From positions 62,001 to 126,000 of the forward strand of contig JAJOZX010005518.1 of the NCBI GenBank assembly GCA_023014485.1: 64,000 nucleotides of DNA, given 5' to 3'. Positions 1 through 10,524 of the stretch are shown here, one piece after another (the first letter of the stretch is position 1; each line of letters starts with the position of its first letter). The position numbers and the translations under genes were made by a program. Source of the DNA: Bathynomus jamesi. Its lineage: Eukaryota > Arthropoda > Malacostraca > Isopoda > Cirolanidae. The notes beneath the pieces are model-generated. The model worked only from the letters and a program-made list of their open reading frames with translations. It ran no database searches and had not been told where the DNA came from.

Positions 1-97
1 CCTCCATTACCCCAACCCCATCCCCACTCCATTACCCCATCCAAAAAGTAAAAAACACCATTACCCCCATTACCCTCATCCCTCCCCCAATTACCAT

Positions 98-185
98 ATG
101 TTCGGATAAATGTGATAAATTGGTAATTATGCATATTTACCGGTAATTATGCATAATTACCAATTTATCACATTTACCCCAACAT
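98..185. repeat. 88-bp near-perfect palindrome, copy 1
   Basis: The left arm reads ATGTTCGGATAAATGTG onward and is mirrored by the right arm ending CACATTTACCCCAACAT, around a centre containing ATTTACCGGTAATT. The left end has lost some pairing (TTCGGATAAA against TTGGGGTAAA in other copies). It could extrude as a cruciform or fold as a long RNA hairpin. Confidence 0.92.
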
Positions 186-1061
186 GTATATGTATATTGG
201 TACTTACGTATTATCGGGACTACCAAATTGTTTTTATATATTTTTCCTCTCGTCATTTTCGTTTTCGAAGTACTTACATTCACTGGTAATAGATATTAAA
301 TACCTCGTGCTCGGCCGCGGAGTGATCTAGGACCGGGAAACTTGACAGAGCACATCGGCAGCTCATGGGCTATCAGTTGGTGGTGGTTGGAGAAATTTCA
401 GATGTGCCGTTTAGTCTGTGCATGGTTCCGAAGAAAGCGGACAGACACACAGACACATTTTAGCTCAATAGTATGATGTATAAGAAGCGGTGGCTCGCTA
501 TCGCTCGCGACCGTTTACAACTTGGCCCTCCTGGCTGGTAGCACTGTGACATATACTGCTATATACCCCATTACCCCACCCTTTACCCCACCCCATTACC
601 CCATTACCCCACCCCTTTACCCCACCCCATTACCCATTACCCCACCCCATTACCCCATTACCCCACCCAATTACCCCACCACTCTCCCCCATTACCCCAC
701 TACTCTCCCCATTACCCCACCACTCTCCCCCATCACCCCACCCCTCTCCCCCATTACCCCACCCCATAAACCCATTACCCCACCCCATTACCCAACCCCA
801 TTACCCCACCCCATTACCCCATTAACCCACCCCTCTCCCCCATTACCCCACCACTATCCCCCATTAGCCCACCACTCTCCCCATTACCCCAAACCTCTCC
901 CCCATTACCACCACCCCTCTCCCCCATCACTCCCCCTCTCCTCCATTACCCCCGCACCCCCCTCTCCTCCATTACCCCACCCCATCCCCACTCCATTACC
1001 CCATCAAAAATGTAAAAAACGCCATTACCCCCATTACCCTCATCCCTCCCCCAATTACCGT

Positions 1062-1150
1062 ATGTTGGGGGTAAATGTGATAAATTGGTAATTATGCATA
1101 TTTACCGTTAATTATGCATAATTACCAATTTATCACATTTACCCAAACAT
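1062..1150. repeat. 88-bp palindrome, copy 2
   Basis: Same arms as copy 1, with an extra G in the left GGGG run and the centre reading TTTACCGTTAATT instead of TTTACCGGTAATT. The right end reads ACCCAAACAT. The long AT-rich inner arms (TGGTAATTATGCAT and its complement) are preserved. Confidence 0.92.
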
Positions 1151-1808
1151 ATATATGTATATGTATATTGGTACTTACGTATCGATACTACCAAACTGTT
1201 TTTATGTATTTTTGCTCTTGTCATTTTCGTTTTCGAAGTACTTACATTCACTGGTAATAGACATTAAATAGCTCGTGCTGGGCCGCTGAATGACCTAGTA
1301 CCGGGAAACTTGAGAGAGCACATCGGCAGCTGATGGGCAATCAGTTTGTGGTGGTTGGAGAAATTTCAGATGTGCCGTTTAGTCTGTGCACGGTTCCGAA
1401 GAAAGCGGACAGACAAACAGACACATTTTAGCTCAATAGTATGATGTATAACAAGCGGTAGCTCGCTATCGCTCGCGACCGTTTACAACTCGGCCCTCCA
1501 GGCTGGTAGCACTGTGACATATACTGCTATATACACCATTACTCCACCCATTACCCCATCCCATTACCCTCCCCATTACCCACCCCATTACCCACCCCTC
1601 TCCCCATCACCCCACCACTCTCCCCCATTACCCCACCCCTCTCCGCCATTACCCCACCACTCTCCTCCATTACCGCCACCTCTCCCCCCATCACTCCCCC
1701 TCTCCTCCATTAACCCACCCCACTTCTACTCCATTACCCCATCCAAAAAAGTAAAAAACTCCATTACCCCATTACCCCCATTACCCTCATCCCTCCCCCA
1801 ATTACCAT

Positions 1809-1896
1809 ATGTTGGGGTAAATGTGATAAATTGGTAATTATGCATATTTACCGGTAAATATGCATAATTACCAATTTATCACATTTACCCCAACAT
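1809..1896. repeat. 88-bp palindrome, copy 3
   Basis: The left arm starts ATGTTGGGGTAAATGTG and the right arm ends CACATTTACCCCAACAT, so the outer arms pair fully. The centre reads ACCGGTAAATATGC, a single change from copy 1. Confidence 0.93.
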
Positions 1897-2523
1897 ATAT
1901 ATGTATATTGGTACTTACGTATTATCGGGACTACCAAACTGTTTTTATGTATTTTTGCTCTCGTCATTTTCGTTTTCGAAGTACTTACATTCACTGGTAA
2001 TAGAATTAAATAGCTCGTGCTCGGCCGCGGAGTGACCTAGGACCGGGAAACTTGACAGTGCACATCGGCAGCTCATGGGCTATCAGTTGGTGGTAGTTGG
2101 AGAAATTTCAGATGTGCCGTTTAGTCTGTGCATGGTTCCGAAGAAAGCGGACAGACACACAGACACATTTTAGCTCAATAGTATGATGTATAACAAGCGG
2201 TAGCTCGCTATCGCTCGCGACCGTTTACAACTCGCCCCTCCGGGCTGGTAGCCCTGTGACATATACTGCTATATAGCCCATTACCCCACCCCATTACCAC
2301 ACCCCATTACCCCACCCCTCTCCCCCATTACCCCACCACTCTCCCCCATTACCCCACCACTCTCCCCCATTAACCCCCACCTCTCCCCCATTACCCCCAC
2401 CCATCTCCCCATCACTCCCCCCTCTCCTCCATTACCCCCACACCACCCTCACTCCATTACCCCTTCCAAAAAAGTAAAAAACGCCATTACCCCCATTACC
2501 CTAATCCCTCCCCCAATTACCAT

Positions 2524-2611
2524 ATATTGGGGTAAATGTGATAAATTGGTAATTATGCATATTTACCTGTAATTATGCATAATTACCAATTTATCACATT
2601 TACCCCAACAT
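2524..2611. repeat. 88-bp palindrome, copy 4
   Basis: Same structure with the outer left arm ATATTGGGG and the centre TTTACCTGTAATT. One central CG pair is lost and the rest of the inverted symmetry is retained. Confidence 0.92.
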
Positions 2612-3210
2612 ATATATGTATATGTATATTGGAACTTACGTATTATCGGGACTACCAAACTGTTGATTATGTATTTTTGCTCTCGTCATTTTCGTTTTCG
2701 AAGTACTTACATTCACTGGTAATAGACATTAAATAGCTCGTGCTCGGCCGCGGAGTGACCTAGGACCGGGAAACTTGACAGAGCACATCGGCAGCTCATT
2801 TGCTATCAGCTGGTGGTATTTGGAGAAATTTTAGATGTGCCGTTTAATCTGTGCACGGTTCCGAAAAAAGCGGACAGACACACAGACACATTTTAGCTCA
2901 ATAGTATGATGTATAACAAGCGGTAGCTCGCTATCGCTCGCCACCGTTTACAACTTGGCCCTCCGGGCTGGTAGCACTGTGACATATACTGCTATATACC
3001 CCATTACCCCACCCCATTACCCCATTACCGCATCCCTTTACCCCACCCCATTACCCCACCCCTCTCCCCCATTACCCCCACCCCTCTCCCCCATCATTTC
3101 CCCGTCTCCTCCATTATCCCCACCCCACCCCCACTCCATTACCCCATCCAAAAAAGTAAAAAACGCCATTACCCCCATTACCCTGATCCCTCCCCCAATT
3201 ACCATACAGT

Positions 3211-3297
3211 ATGTTGGGGTAAATGTGATAAATTGGTAATTATGCATATTTACCGGTAATTATGCATAATTACCAATTTATCACATTTACCCCAATA
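3211..3297. repeat. 88-bp palindrome, copy 5
   Basis: The left arm ATGTTGGGGTAAATGTG is intact. The right arm ends ACCCCAATAT, missing the final CA pairing. This copy opens the truncated last unit of the array. Confidence 0.92.
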
Positions 3298-3481
3298 TAT
3301 ATGTATATGTATATGGTACTTACGTATTATCGGGACTACCAAACTGTTTATTATGTATTTTTGCTCTCGTCATTTTCGTTTTCGAAGTACTTACATTCAC
3401 TGGTAATAGACATTAAATAGCTCGTGCTCGGCCGCGGATTGACCTAGGACTGGTCGACAACACCCATTGGTTAAGTTGTGA

Positions 3482-3700
3482 GAATTTCCATTAGGTAGAC
3501 TCTTCGCTTACATTGCTACGGTGATTAATTCAACTGGTAGGGACGTGAGAAGGGCATTGAAACACATTGTAAAGTAGAACATCCAGGGTAATGTTTTCTG
3601 CCTCCGACCTGAGAACATCCTCTATGCCATGGTGAAAGATGATGAAGACAGAATCAGGAAACTTGGACTACAGACTATACTCACTCTCAGACACAGATAA
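3482..3700 (+). pseudogene. Relic exon of an uncharacterised metazoan protein (N-terminal part)
   Basis: One forward frame runs from 3482 to a TAA at 3698-3700 with a single internal TAG at 3575-3577. It encodes segments such as LGRLFAYIATVINSTGRDVR and, after the stop, PENILYAMVKDDEDRIRKLG. From memory this resembles a region (PEN-L-AM--D----IR-LG) of a large, unnamed protein family found in arthropods and cnidarians. That identification is not verified. The frame is followed by an AT-rich stretch and then a second block at 3914 that could be the next exon of the same gene. A TGA lies just upstream of 3482. The in-frame stops and lack of a full gene indicate a dead fragment. Confidence 0.55.
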
Positions 3701-3913
3701 ATTTTGTGCTTCTTGTAATCATTTTTTATTTTTTTGCCAAAGCCGAGTTATTCTTCAAAAAATATGGAAAAAATATTATAATTGTCACTAAGTGGGTAAT
3801 TTGTTTGTATTATTCAAACGGCAATATTTGAGTACTATTTTTCATTTATATTTATATTTTTATTTATATTTATATTTTCATTTATGCTTTCATTTTCATT
3901 TTTCATTTATAGA

Positions 3914-4275
3914 ATGGAGAGCAACCAGGAAGCAGGGAAGAAAATTCCCCAGGTGAATTGGAATGCAAATCACTGGCGTGAGCTCATCGACCTCACTGAC
4001 CCTGATGTCATGGAACCACCTACCACATATCACCTATCTGATGAAGAAATCCAGTCATTCATGGACACTAACACTAAGCCAGACATTCCAGACTTGCCTT
4101 CTCACTCTCAGAGTGTTGAGAGAGTGTGAAATTAGTGACAGAGGCTTCCCATACCGTGTATGGGTTCGAAACTCGTCACAGATGTATCCTTACTAAAGTA
4201 CTGAGCAGGAAGAAGCGTCCTGCATTTATGTCAAAAGGACATTATTCTCAATCTTATGATGATTTATATGAATAG
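3914..4275 (+). pseudogene. Relic exon of the same uncharacterised protein family (C-terminal part), one frameshift
   Basis: An open frame from the ATG at 3914 gives VNWNANHWRELIDL, MEPPTTYHLSDEE and PSHSQSVERV, then stops. The homology continues after a one-base shift near 4124 as VKLVTEASHTVYGFETRHR and KRPAFMSKGHYSQSYDDLYE, ending at the TAG at 4273-4275. Adding one base between 4123 and 4124 would rejoin the frames. The motifs EPP, a short H-Q-VER block, K-VTEAS and KRPAF are ones I recall from an unnamed family widespread in arthropods and cnidarians. The function is unknown. An AT/pyrimidine-rich stretch ending TTTCATTTATAG just before 3914 looks like a splice acceptor, so 3482-3700 and this block may be successive exons. 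Confidence 0.6.
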
Positions 4276-4829
4276 TTTTTCTTTTTACATGAGAACATGT
4301 GATTTTTTTGGATTTATCACATTTTGAAAGTATTTTTTAAAGTTTTGTAGCCAAAATATGTGAATAAATTAGTAAAAATGCATGTTTTTTCAACGAAAGT
4401 TTATCATTTTAGACTTAAAACACATGATATACATTAGGCATTGTCTCCTATTGGGATGGAAAATGATATTGAGTTGCTACATCTCTAATTAGTTAATATT
4501 ATGTCTTCAAAAAGACGAGTTTACCTATCGCGTATGACGAAAATTGGGTCAAAAACCATAACAAACTTTAATTGCAAATCCGCAAGCAGGCCCTTATCCG
4601 TTTGCTCTAAAAAAAATTTTGGGTTCATTTCTCAACCAAACCTAACTACTGGGCACTTATTCTGCCCATTATTTTATAATGGATGTATATTTTATCATTG
4701 GAGTTTCTTCTTCACGTAGGTAACCGATTGTGGTTTTTGTTCAGCATATGCCTATATGCATATGCCTATCTATACATTTCTAATGGTTAAACCCTAATTT
4801 TTCCTTACAAAATTCACTCACGAGCTTCA
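4276..4829. other. No recognisable gene; AT-rich non-coding sequence
   Basis: I see no gene, tandem array or structural RNA in this stretch. It is AT-rich, with a short local repeat of CATATGCCTATATG near 4745-4770. A 72-codon forward frame at 4501-4719 has no recognisable motif and is treated as chance. Confidence 0.5.
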
Positions 4830-5394
4830 CTGACTGATGTTCAAAAACAAAAACGAATGGAGTTCTCAACATGAATGTTAGCAAAGCTCGAAGATCCTGA
4901 GTTTGGGAAACAGATCCACTTCACTGACGAGTGTTATATACATCTGTCTACAGAGCTTAATAAGAAAAACTTTCGTTACTGGGAAGTCATGCTGGCGCTC
5001 CAATAGAGTTTCCATGTTGTGTTGCTAAATTCAACATTTGGGTCACTGTTGGGTGTATAGTGTAGTAGGTCCTTACGTCTTTGTGAATTAAACAGGAATA
5101 GCAGTTATCACAACTAATTAGTTTGTCCCGTAAATAAAACTGCATTACCCCAGATTCACAGTGGTTTCTGCAGGATGGAAGACCTCCACACACTCCTTGT
5201 GAAACTCGCAACTTTTTGAGAAAGCATTTTTCCGGGCGACTGATCTACCTTCATTTTCCAATACTCACCTAACCTCAGACCTTCTGACTTTTATGGGGAG
5301 GTTACGTAAAACACAGGATCTATTCTACGAAGCCTAAAACACTCGAAGACTTAAAGACCAAAGTCTGTGAGTTAATCAACATCTCAGCCGAACT
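4830..5394 (+). pseudogene. Tc1/mariner-superfamily transposase relic
   Basis: Read across several frames, this stretch follows a DDE_3-type transposase. LEDPEFGKQIHFTDECYIHL and NKKNFRYWE hold the first catalytic Asp (TDE). GPYVFVN and then WFLQDGRPPHTPCETRNFLR hold the second Asp (QDG). The third site reads SPNLRPSDFYG, where the usual Asp of SPD is Asn. TKPKTLEDLKTKVCELINIS follows. Frame changes and stops (for example TGA after EFST, TAG TAG near 5058) show it is dead. No terminal inverted repeats were recognised. It is much more decayed than the element at 34016-35375 and belongs to the same broad group (compare WFQQDG and FFLWGYLK there). Confidence 0.8.
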
Positions 5395-5444
5395 ATTTCC
5401 AAAAATTATGTCAAACATTTGTGTAAGGTCCGGTCCACCACTAA

Positions 5445-5446
<2 letters not shown>

Positions 5447-5512
<66 letters not shown>
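5447..5512. repeat. (AT)n microsatellite
   Basis: About 33 uninterrupted AT dinucleotides follow the relic transposase. Confidence 0.97.
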
Positions 5513-5516
<4 letters not shown>

Positions 5517-5949
5517 CTTTTCCTTGATCTTGTTTAATTTTATTTCTACCAATTTTTCTTAATTGCTGTAAAGCCAAAGGTTTTAAAATACAGTAAAACT
5601 AAATAAATTTTATCTCATTTACCCAATATTTTGTAGCGCGATACCATTTCCTACATTTATAGAGCAGTATCTGTCAAAAACCTTTAATATATTGCACTTG
5701 CAAAGCGAACTTCCTTATTCGTACAAAAAGCAATGAGGCAACTTTGCTTTCTGGCTTCATCGATGAGTTCCTATTTGCCGTGAAAATTTATTCCGAGATA
5801 CAAACAGTTAATTTTTATTCACACTAAAAATATAAGTTTACATTCTTTCCGACTGCTTTGCAAAGCTTTAAACGTTTAGTTAATATATATATATTTATTT
5901 TTTTAATTGGGGTTGTTTAACCTTCTTCGCAACATATAAGGTCATATGA
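5513..5949. other. No recognisable feature
   Basis: AT-rich sequence in which I see no gene-like frame and no tandem array apart from a short (AT)n at 5884-5894. Confidence 0.5.
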
Positions 5950-5995
5950 CGGAGGGGACATACAGCTTTACGTGAGATCCGAACCACGGGTCGCT
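5950..5995 (-). repeat. SINE-like fragment (tRNA B-box type)
   Basis: On the minus strand this contains GTGGTTCGGATCTCACGTAA followed by GCTGTATGTCCCCTCC. The GGTTCGGATC segment resembles a tRNA/SINE B box (GGTTCGANTCC). Closely related strings occur at 6100-6152 and 11240-11330, so this is a fragment of a repeat family. The A-box half is not recognisable here. Confidence 0.5.
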
Positions 5996-6099
5996 ACATG
6001 ATGTTATGTTATGTTATAATGTTTCAGACCAACAAAGACCCTAGGATCCACTCATGGCTGGTCTACCTAACTGTGTTCGTAATCGTGTGTTGTGTATGT

Positions 6100-6152
6100 C
6101 CTCCGTGGTGGCAGAGGGGACCTACAATTTTACGTGGGTTCCGAACCACAAG
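6100..6152 (-). repeat. SINE-like fragment, second copy
   Basis: The minus strand reads GTGGTTCGGAACCCACGTAA followed by ATTGTAGGTCCCCTC, matching the order of the copies at 5950-5995 and 11240-11330. Only the B-box half and downstream sequence are present. Confidence 0.5.
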
Positions 6153-6753
6153 AACATAAGAAATTTATGTAAAAACTGCCGGTAAATTGGCAACGACCAA
6201 TTTTTACGAAACTAATAATTATCAATTTAAAACTAATTAATTATCGATTTAAAACTAACGATAAAATCTCTGGATCCAGAGGATCAAGTCATAATAGACT
6301 ACTATCCACAAATATGTTACACTCTATATCTATTTATAACGGACATGCAAATATATCAGATCCAAAGAATCCAGTCAATTTCATTACAGTATCCATCAAG
6401 TCACGGTCCATATCGATTGCGGACCAAGTCAAAATTTACAATCATATACATTACAATATATACACTTACGAGAAAAAGTGTAGGTGTGGCTGTAAAGACT
6501 GTACAGTAATGTACAAATGTGTGTGCACCCATTTTGGGTCTCCCATTTAAAGGTGTTTGTGGGGCAAGTGAAGATCATGAGTTTTTCAATACCTCACAGT
6601 ACTATGGGGGGCACCGCTCGGCAGAGGAATCTCTTTAAATGGGGTGTGTAAGGACAGAGAGTATCCCCTAACCCAAGACGCTGCCTCCCTATATCCCACA
6701 ACACTTGTGTTGAGCTGTGGGATCTATCCCCACAAAGCCTTAATTTTACTACC

Positions 6754-9563
6754 TTAAACTATACCCTTTCTATCAACATATGCGTCTAATCGATTTTTAA
6801 ACATGTTTATAGACGTGCTACTAATTACTTCTACCGGCAAACTATTCCAGCTGTTTACTATTCTGTGCGTAAAAAAGTTTTTCGCAACTGCTGTCTCGAA
6901 CCTTCTACTTGTCAACTTACACCCGTTATTTCTAGTCCTATTATATTGAGATATTTCGAAAAAGCTATCTCTATCTACGTTATCGAACCCATTCATAATT
7001 TTGAAAACCTGGATTAGATCACCCCTTAACCTCCTAGTCTCGAGTGTTGTCAATTTTAACTCCTTAAGCCTATCCTCGTACGACTTTGACCTAAGCGACG
7101 GAATCATCTTAGTTGCTCGTCTTTGAACTCTTTCGATTTTGTCTATATCTTTGCGCATATGCGGATTCCAAAATTGGACCGCGTACTCCAAATGGGGTCT
7201 AACTAATGATTTATAAAGTGGAACTATAATATCGCGCGATTTGTACTCAAAATTTCGAGCTATAAAACCTAACACTTTGTTCGCCTTATTGACCGCTGCT
7301 GTACTTTGTTTCGCTACTTTTAAATCACCAGTGACTATAACTCCTAAATCTTTTTCCTGCTCTACGCTTGTTAAATCTTTCCCTGACATACTATACGCAA
7401 AATTACCGTTACGCGAACCTTATGCAAAATTTTGCACTTATCAACGTTAAATCTCATTTGCCATGTGACTGACCAATGAACGATTTTATTCAGATCTTCC
7501 TGAATTTTACCTCTATCTTCGTCATTAATCGCCCTACCACCCAGCTTCGTGTCATCCGCAAACTTTGAAACTGTACTGACTAGGCCGACATCTAAATCGT
7601 TAATATATATAAGAAAAAGCAAGGGGCCCAATACAGAACCCTGAGGAACGCCACTCGCTACATTAGCCCACGACACGACCCTCTGTTTCCTGCCTCGCAA
7701 CCACTCTTCTAGCCAATTTATTACTACACCCCTGATTCCATGAGCCTTAGTTTTTTCAATGAGTCTTTTGTGCGGCTCTGTGTCAAACGCTTTTTGAAAA
7801 TCTAAATACACTACATCAACCGCCCGATGTCTATCGTAAACGTCAACCACGCTTTGGAAAAATTCTAAAAGATTAGTTAAGCAAGATTTGTTTCGCCTAA
7901 ATCCGTGCTGCGTATTTCTAACTAGCTTATGCACTTCTAAGAGTTCGACTATACGATCCCTAATTATTGATTCCAGTAGCTTACCTACAACAGACGTTAA
8001 ACTGATTGGTCTATAATTTCCCGCCGCACCTTTATCGCCTTTCTTAAAGATAGGTGTTACGTTTGCTAACTTGAAATTATCTGGTACGCACCCCTCAGAA
8101 ATAGACGCATTAAAAATCTTTGTTAGCGGCACAACAATGCTATTTTTTAATTCTTTTAGTTGTATGGGATATATGGAATCCGGCCCCGGTGATTTACGCG
8201 TTTTCATTTTATCAATATAGCGGGTTACCTCCCATTCACTAACCACTATATTATCCAAAATATTACCATTATCATACGGTATTATGTCCGTGACGGTAGG
8301 GATATTTGTTACATCTTCTATAGTAAAAACTGACGTAAAAATTTCGTTTAGCAAGGTAGCCATTTCCTTGTTTTCAGAAACTAGATCTCCGTTTAGATTT
8401 TTCAAAGGCCCCAAGACGCTTTTTACTGGATTTCTATTATTGACGTATTGAAAGAATGGCTTGGGGTTTTCTTTACCGTCACGAGCTATGGAGATTTCAA
8501 ATTCGCGCTTGGACTTTTTTATTACACTTTTCGCTTCACGCCTTAGAGATATGTAGTTGTTTCGTAACCACAAATTGTCTTTATCACACTTATGTAGCCT
8601 ATAAGCCCTATCTCTACTCTTTATAATGTCTCCTACTCTAGAAGTAAACCACAAGGGCTTGTTGTTTACTTTCGCACGCTTAATTTTGTACGGTACACAT
8701 TCCTCATTTATAGTCATAAATACTGTTTCGAACGATTCCCACATTAGTTTTGCGTTGGAGTTCCCCATCACGTTTTCCCAATTGACGTGTGACAATTTTT
8801 TCGAAATTTACTAAAGTCTGCGTGCTGGAAGTTAGGAATTTTCGTCGAGTTAGCTGGTTTCGAGTGACTTACTGAGAGGACAAACTCTACCATATTGTGA
8901 TCGCTATTGCCCAACGGTTCTATTATTTGAAGATCAGTAATTAGCCTATCATCCGTAGTTATTACTAAATCTAAAATACTGTCCAACCTCGTAGGTTCCC
9001 CAACCTTTTGAATAAGACAGCTATCCTCGAGAAAATTAACTAAACGATTACCTTCCGCGTCTCCCTGCATTGTATCGTAATTTACGTTAGCGCAATTAAA
9101 GTCACCCATAACTTATAAAGCCTGCTCACTACCGATTATTCGCTTTAGTTCACGATATAACGCTTCGTCCGTATCAGCTGTTTGATTAGGGGGCCTATAT
9201 ATAACCGCAACAACAAGTTTGAAATCGTTCAATTTGAGTTCTGCTATAGTCGAATCTATCGGTTCTGGAATTGTGTACTTTACTTCTATAACGTTCGCTA
9301 TATTATCTTTGATATACAACATAACACCGCCTCCTCGCCTACCTATTCTGTTTTTAACAAAAAGTCTATAACCTTTAATTTGATACTCCCCTACAAAGTC
9401 ACGAGTTTCAGTGCTAAGTCACGATTCATTTATCGCAATTATATTATAGTCTTTACAAGCAATTAAAGAAAAAAATTCGTTTATTTTATTTCGTAGGCTA
9501 CGAGCATTTAAGGATAGAACCTTCAAATTGTTTGTAATTGCGACAACTTCGCGAGCGCCAAGG
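6754..9563 (-). pseudogene. LINE ORF2: endonuclease-reverse transcriptase, broken
   Basis: Read on the minus strand, the endonuclease starts around LSLNARSLRNKINEFF and NIIAINES. A TGA then stands where this family usually has Trp (before LSTETRDF). The frame continues through NRIGRRGGGVM and meets an in-frame TAA just before MGDFNCANVNYD at 9109. The SDH motif (LGNSDHNMVEF) follows. A frameshift in an A run near 8800 leads to the RT frame (8795-7371) with KSPGPDSI, ANVTPIFKKGDKGAAGNYRP, QHGFRRNKSC, VYLDFQKAFD, GVPQGSVLGPLLF and the catalytic FADDTK near 7550-7566. Another one-base shift near 7420 leads to the C-terminal part (7389-6754) with EKDLGVIV, VRPHLEYAVQFWNPH and FFTHRIVNSWNSLP. Its product would nick target DNA and copy the element's RNA. 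The two nonsense codons argue for real decay rather than sequencing error alone. Confidence 0.9.
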
Positions 9564-9576
9564 AAATTTATGGAAT

Positions 9577-10448
9577 TTACGCTGGGACCGTTCGAGTTAC
9601 GGCAGCCTGAAAAGAAGAGACAGTATTATGAAATAGTCTTCCTAAACGCGCAGCTCCTACGTCATTAAGATGAAGTCCATCTCCGAGGAACAAGTCCCTC
9701 CTGCCGCAGAAACTGTTCCAAAAATTCTCAAAATGCACTCCTTCCTGTTGGCAAAGAGACTTTAGGTTATTGTTAATATAGGTCGCCTTGCTGTAGAAAT
9801 CGTTACGATGGATAATTCGAGGAAGTATACCTGTTAAAACAATCTTATTAGTTTTTTCCTTTAATCGCTCTAGTAAGTCCCTGTACCTAGCCAGCAGTTC
9901 TTCCGATCTAGAATTTAAAACGTTATTAGTACCGACATGAATAACATACGTTGTGTCCTCGGAGGTACCATCTGTAAATTGGTCAACACTATTAGTTATA
10001 TCCTCCACCCTTGCACCAGGGTAGCAGTAACGGCGCCTACGACGAGGGTTTCTCCCACAGAATTCCCGAGCTGTCCTCGAACAATGGAATCGCCAACGAG
10101 TCGTATTTCCGGTTCATCATCATCTTCAAAACCTAAAACAGAAAACTTATTGTTTGTTATTACTGGTAGACATGTCTTAGGTTTTCTCAATGGGGCTCCA
10201 TTATGCACTCGAACGAAGGGTTGGGAACTAGGAGAAGAGAGAGGGCTATTAATACTATTTATATTATTAATAGAAACTGAGGCAGGAGGGGTCGCAACTG
10301 GAGTCTCAAGGGATTCTAATTTTGCCGTCAGGAGCATCACCCTTTCTTCAAGGCTTACTCTGGCCTCCTTCTCACGTTCTAACTCGTTCCTCAGCACTTC
10401 TAAGTTTGAGCACCACCTGCAAACTAACTGTTCATTATTATTAGCCAT
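9577..10448 (-). pseudogene. LINE ORF1: coiled coil plus SGNH esterase-like protein, one frameshift
   Basis: The start is the ATG at 10448 (MANNNEQLVCRWCSNLEVL). CRWC may be part of a small metal-binding motif. A charged coiled-coil-like stretch follows (RNELEREKEARVSLEERV), then a Ser/Pro/Asn-rich linker, then the esterase-type domain opening RLVGDSIVRGQ. A one-base loss in a C run (plus strand 10065-10067) shifts the frame. The domain continues in the other frame through an Arg-rich run, CYPGARVEDITN, YVIHVGTNNV and LGDGLHLNDVGAARLGRLF, ending at 9577. GDS, GTNN and DGLHLN correspond to SGNH-hydrolase blocks I, III and V. In CR1-type elements such proteins bind the element RNA; the esterase's substrate is not known to me. 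It lies 14 bp upstream of the inferred ORF2 beginning. Confidence 0.85.
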
Positions 10449-10524
10449 TGTAAACGCGCAAGCGGCAAATTTCCTTCACAGCGACTGCAAGTACTTGACG
10501 GGGGTGCCATGCTTTTAATTAGTT

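Larger units (their letters stand above)
1..3450. repeat. Tandem array of 0.69-0.96 kb composite units (C-rich minisatellite + palindrome + spacer)
   Basis: Four complete periods and two partial ends are visible, taking the palindrome as phase marker: 98-1061, 1062-1808, 1809-2523, 2524-3210, then a truncated copy from 3211. Each unit has an 88-bp palindrome, then a roughly 380-bp spacer beginning near 'ggtacttacgtattatcggg' and ending near 'actgctatata', then a minisatellite of CCATTACCCC and CCACCCCATTACCCC-like monomers (about 1-85, 565-1060, 1535-1800, 2277-2515, 3000-3205). The spacer contains a tract near 'gcggacagacacacagac'. Unit length differences come mainly from minisatellite copy number. 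The last spacer copy breaks off near 3450 at the junction with unrelated sequence. Long Pro/Thr/Tyr-rich reading frames across the minisatellite are low-complexity artefacts. The spacer is not assigned to a known family. Confidence 0.93.
6560..10520 (-). mobile_element. CR1-like non-LTR retrotransposon (LINE), decayed
   Basis: Two consecutive minus-strand reading regions define this element: ORF1 (9577-10448) with a coiled coil and an SGNH/GDSL esterase-type domain, and ORF2 (6754-9563) with an endonuclease and reverse transcriptase. This order, and an esterase-type ORF1, are typical of CR1-group LINEs. The 3' side continues beyond the ORF2 stop as non-coding sequence; its exact end near 6560 is a guess. 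The 5' side runs through A-rich sequence around 10525-10550, and its true start may lie as far as ~11060. Nonsense codons and frameshifts show the copy is inactive. A 78-codon forward frame at 6314-6550, just outside, has no recognisable motif. Confidence 0.85.

Noticed and set aside
522..1091. Pro/Thr/Tyr-rich ORFs in the CCATTACCCC arrays (also 1514-1837, 2955-3239 and the antisense 3038-3247)
   Set aside because: Translation of a low-complexity C-rich minisatellite; length follows repeat number.
1..3205. Possible telomeric repeat (CCATTACCCC)
   Set aside because: The motif is irregular, interspersed with spacer and palindrome units, and is not the arthropod TTAGG or a variant at a chromosome end.
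4987..5211. 74-codon minus-strand ORF
   Set aside because: Antisense to the transposase relic, whose forward motifs (TDE, WFLQDG) explain the sequence.
6314..6550. 78-codon forward ORF with several Cys residues
   Set aside because: No recognisable domain; sits among repeat fragments next to the LINE 3' end. Treated as chance.
9937..10518. 193-codon forward ORF opposite LINE ORF1, and other forward ORFs over the LINE (7241-7450, 8626-8814, 9182-9466)
   Set aside because: These are antisense shadows of the LINE ORFs without recognisable motifs.
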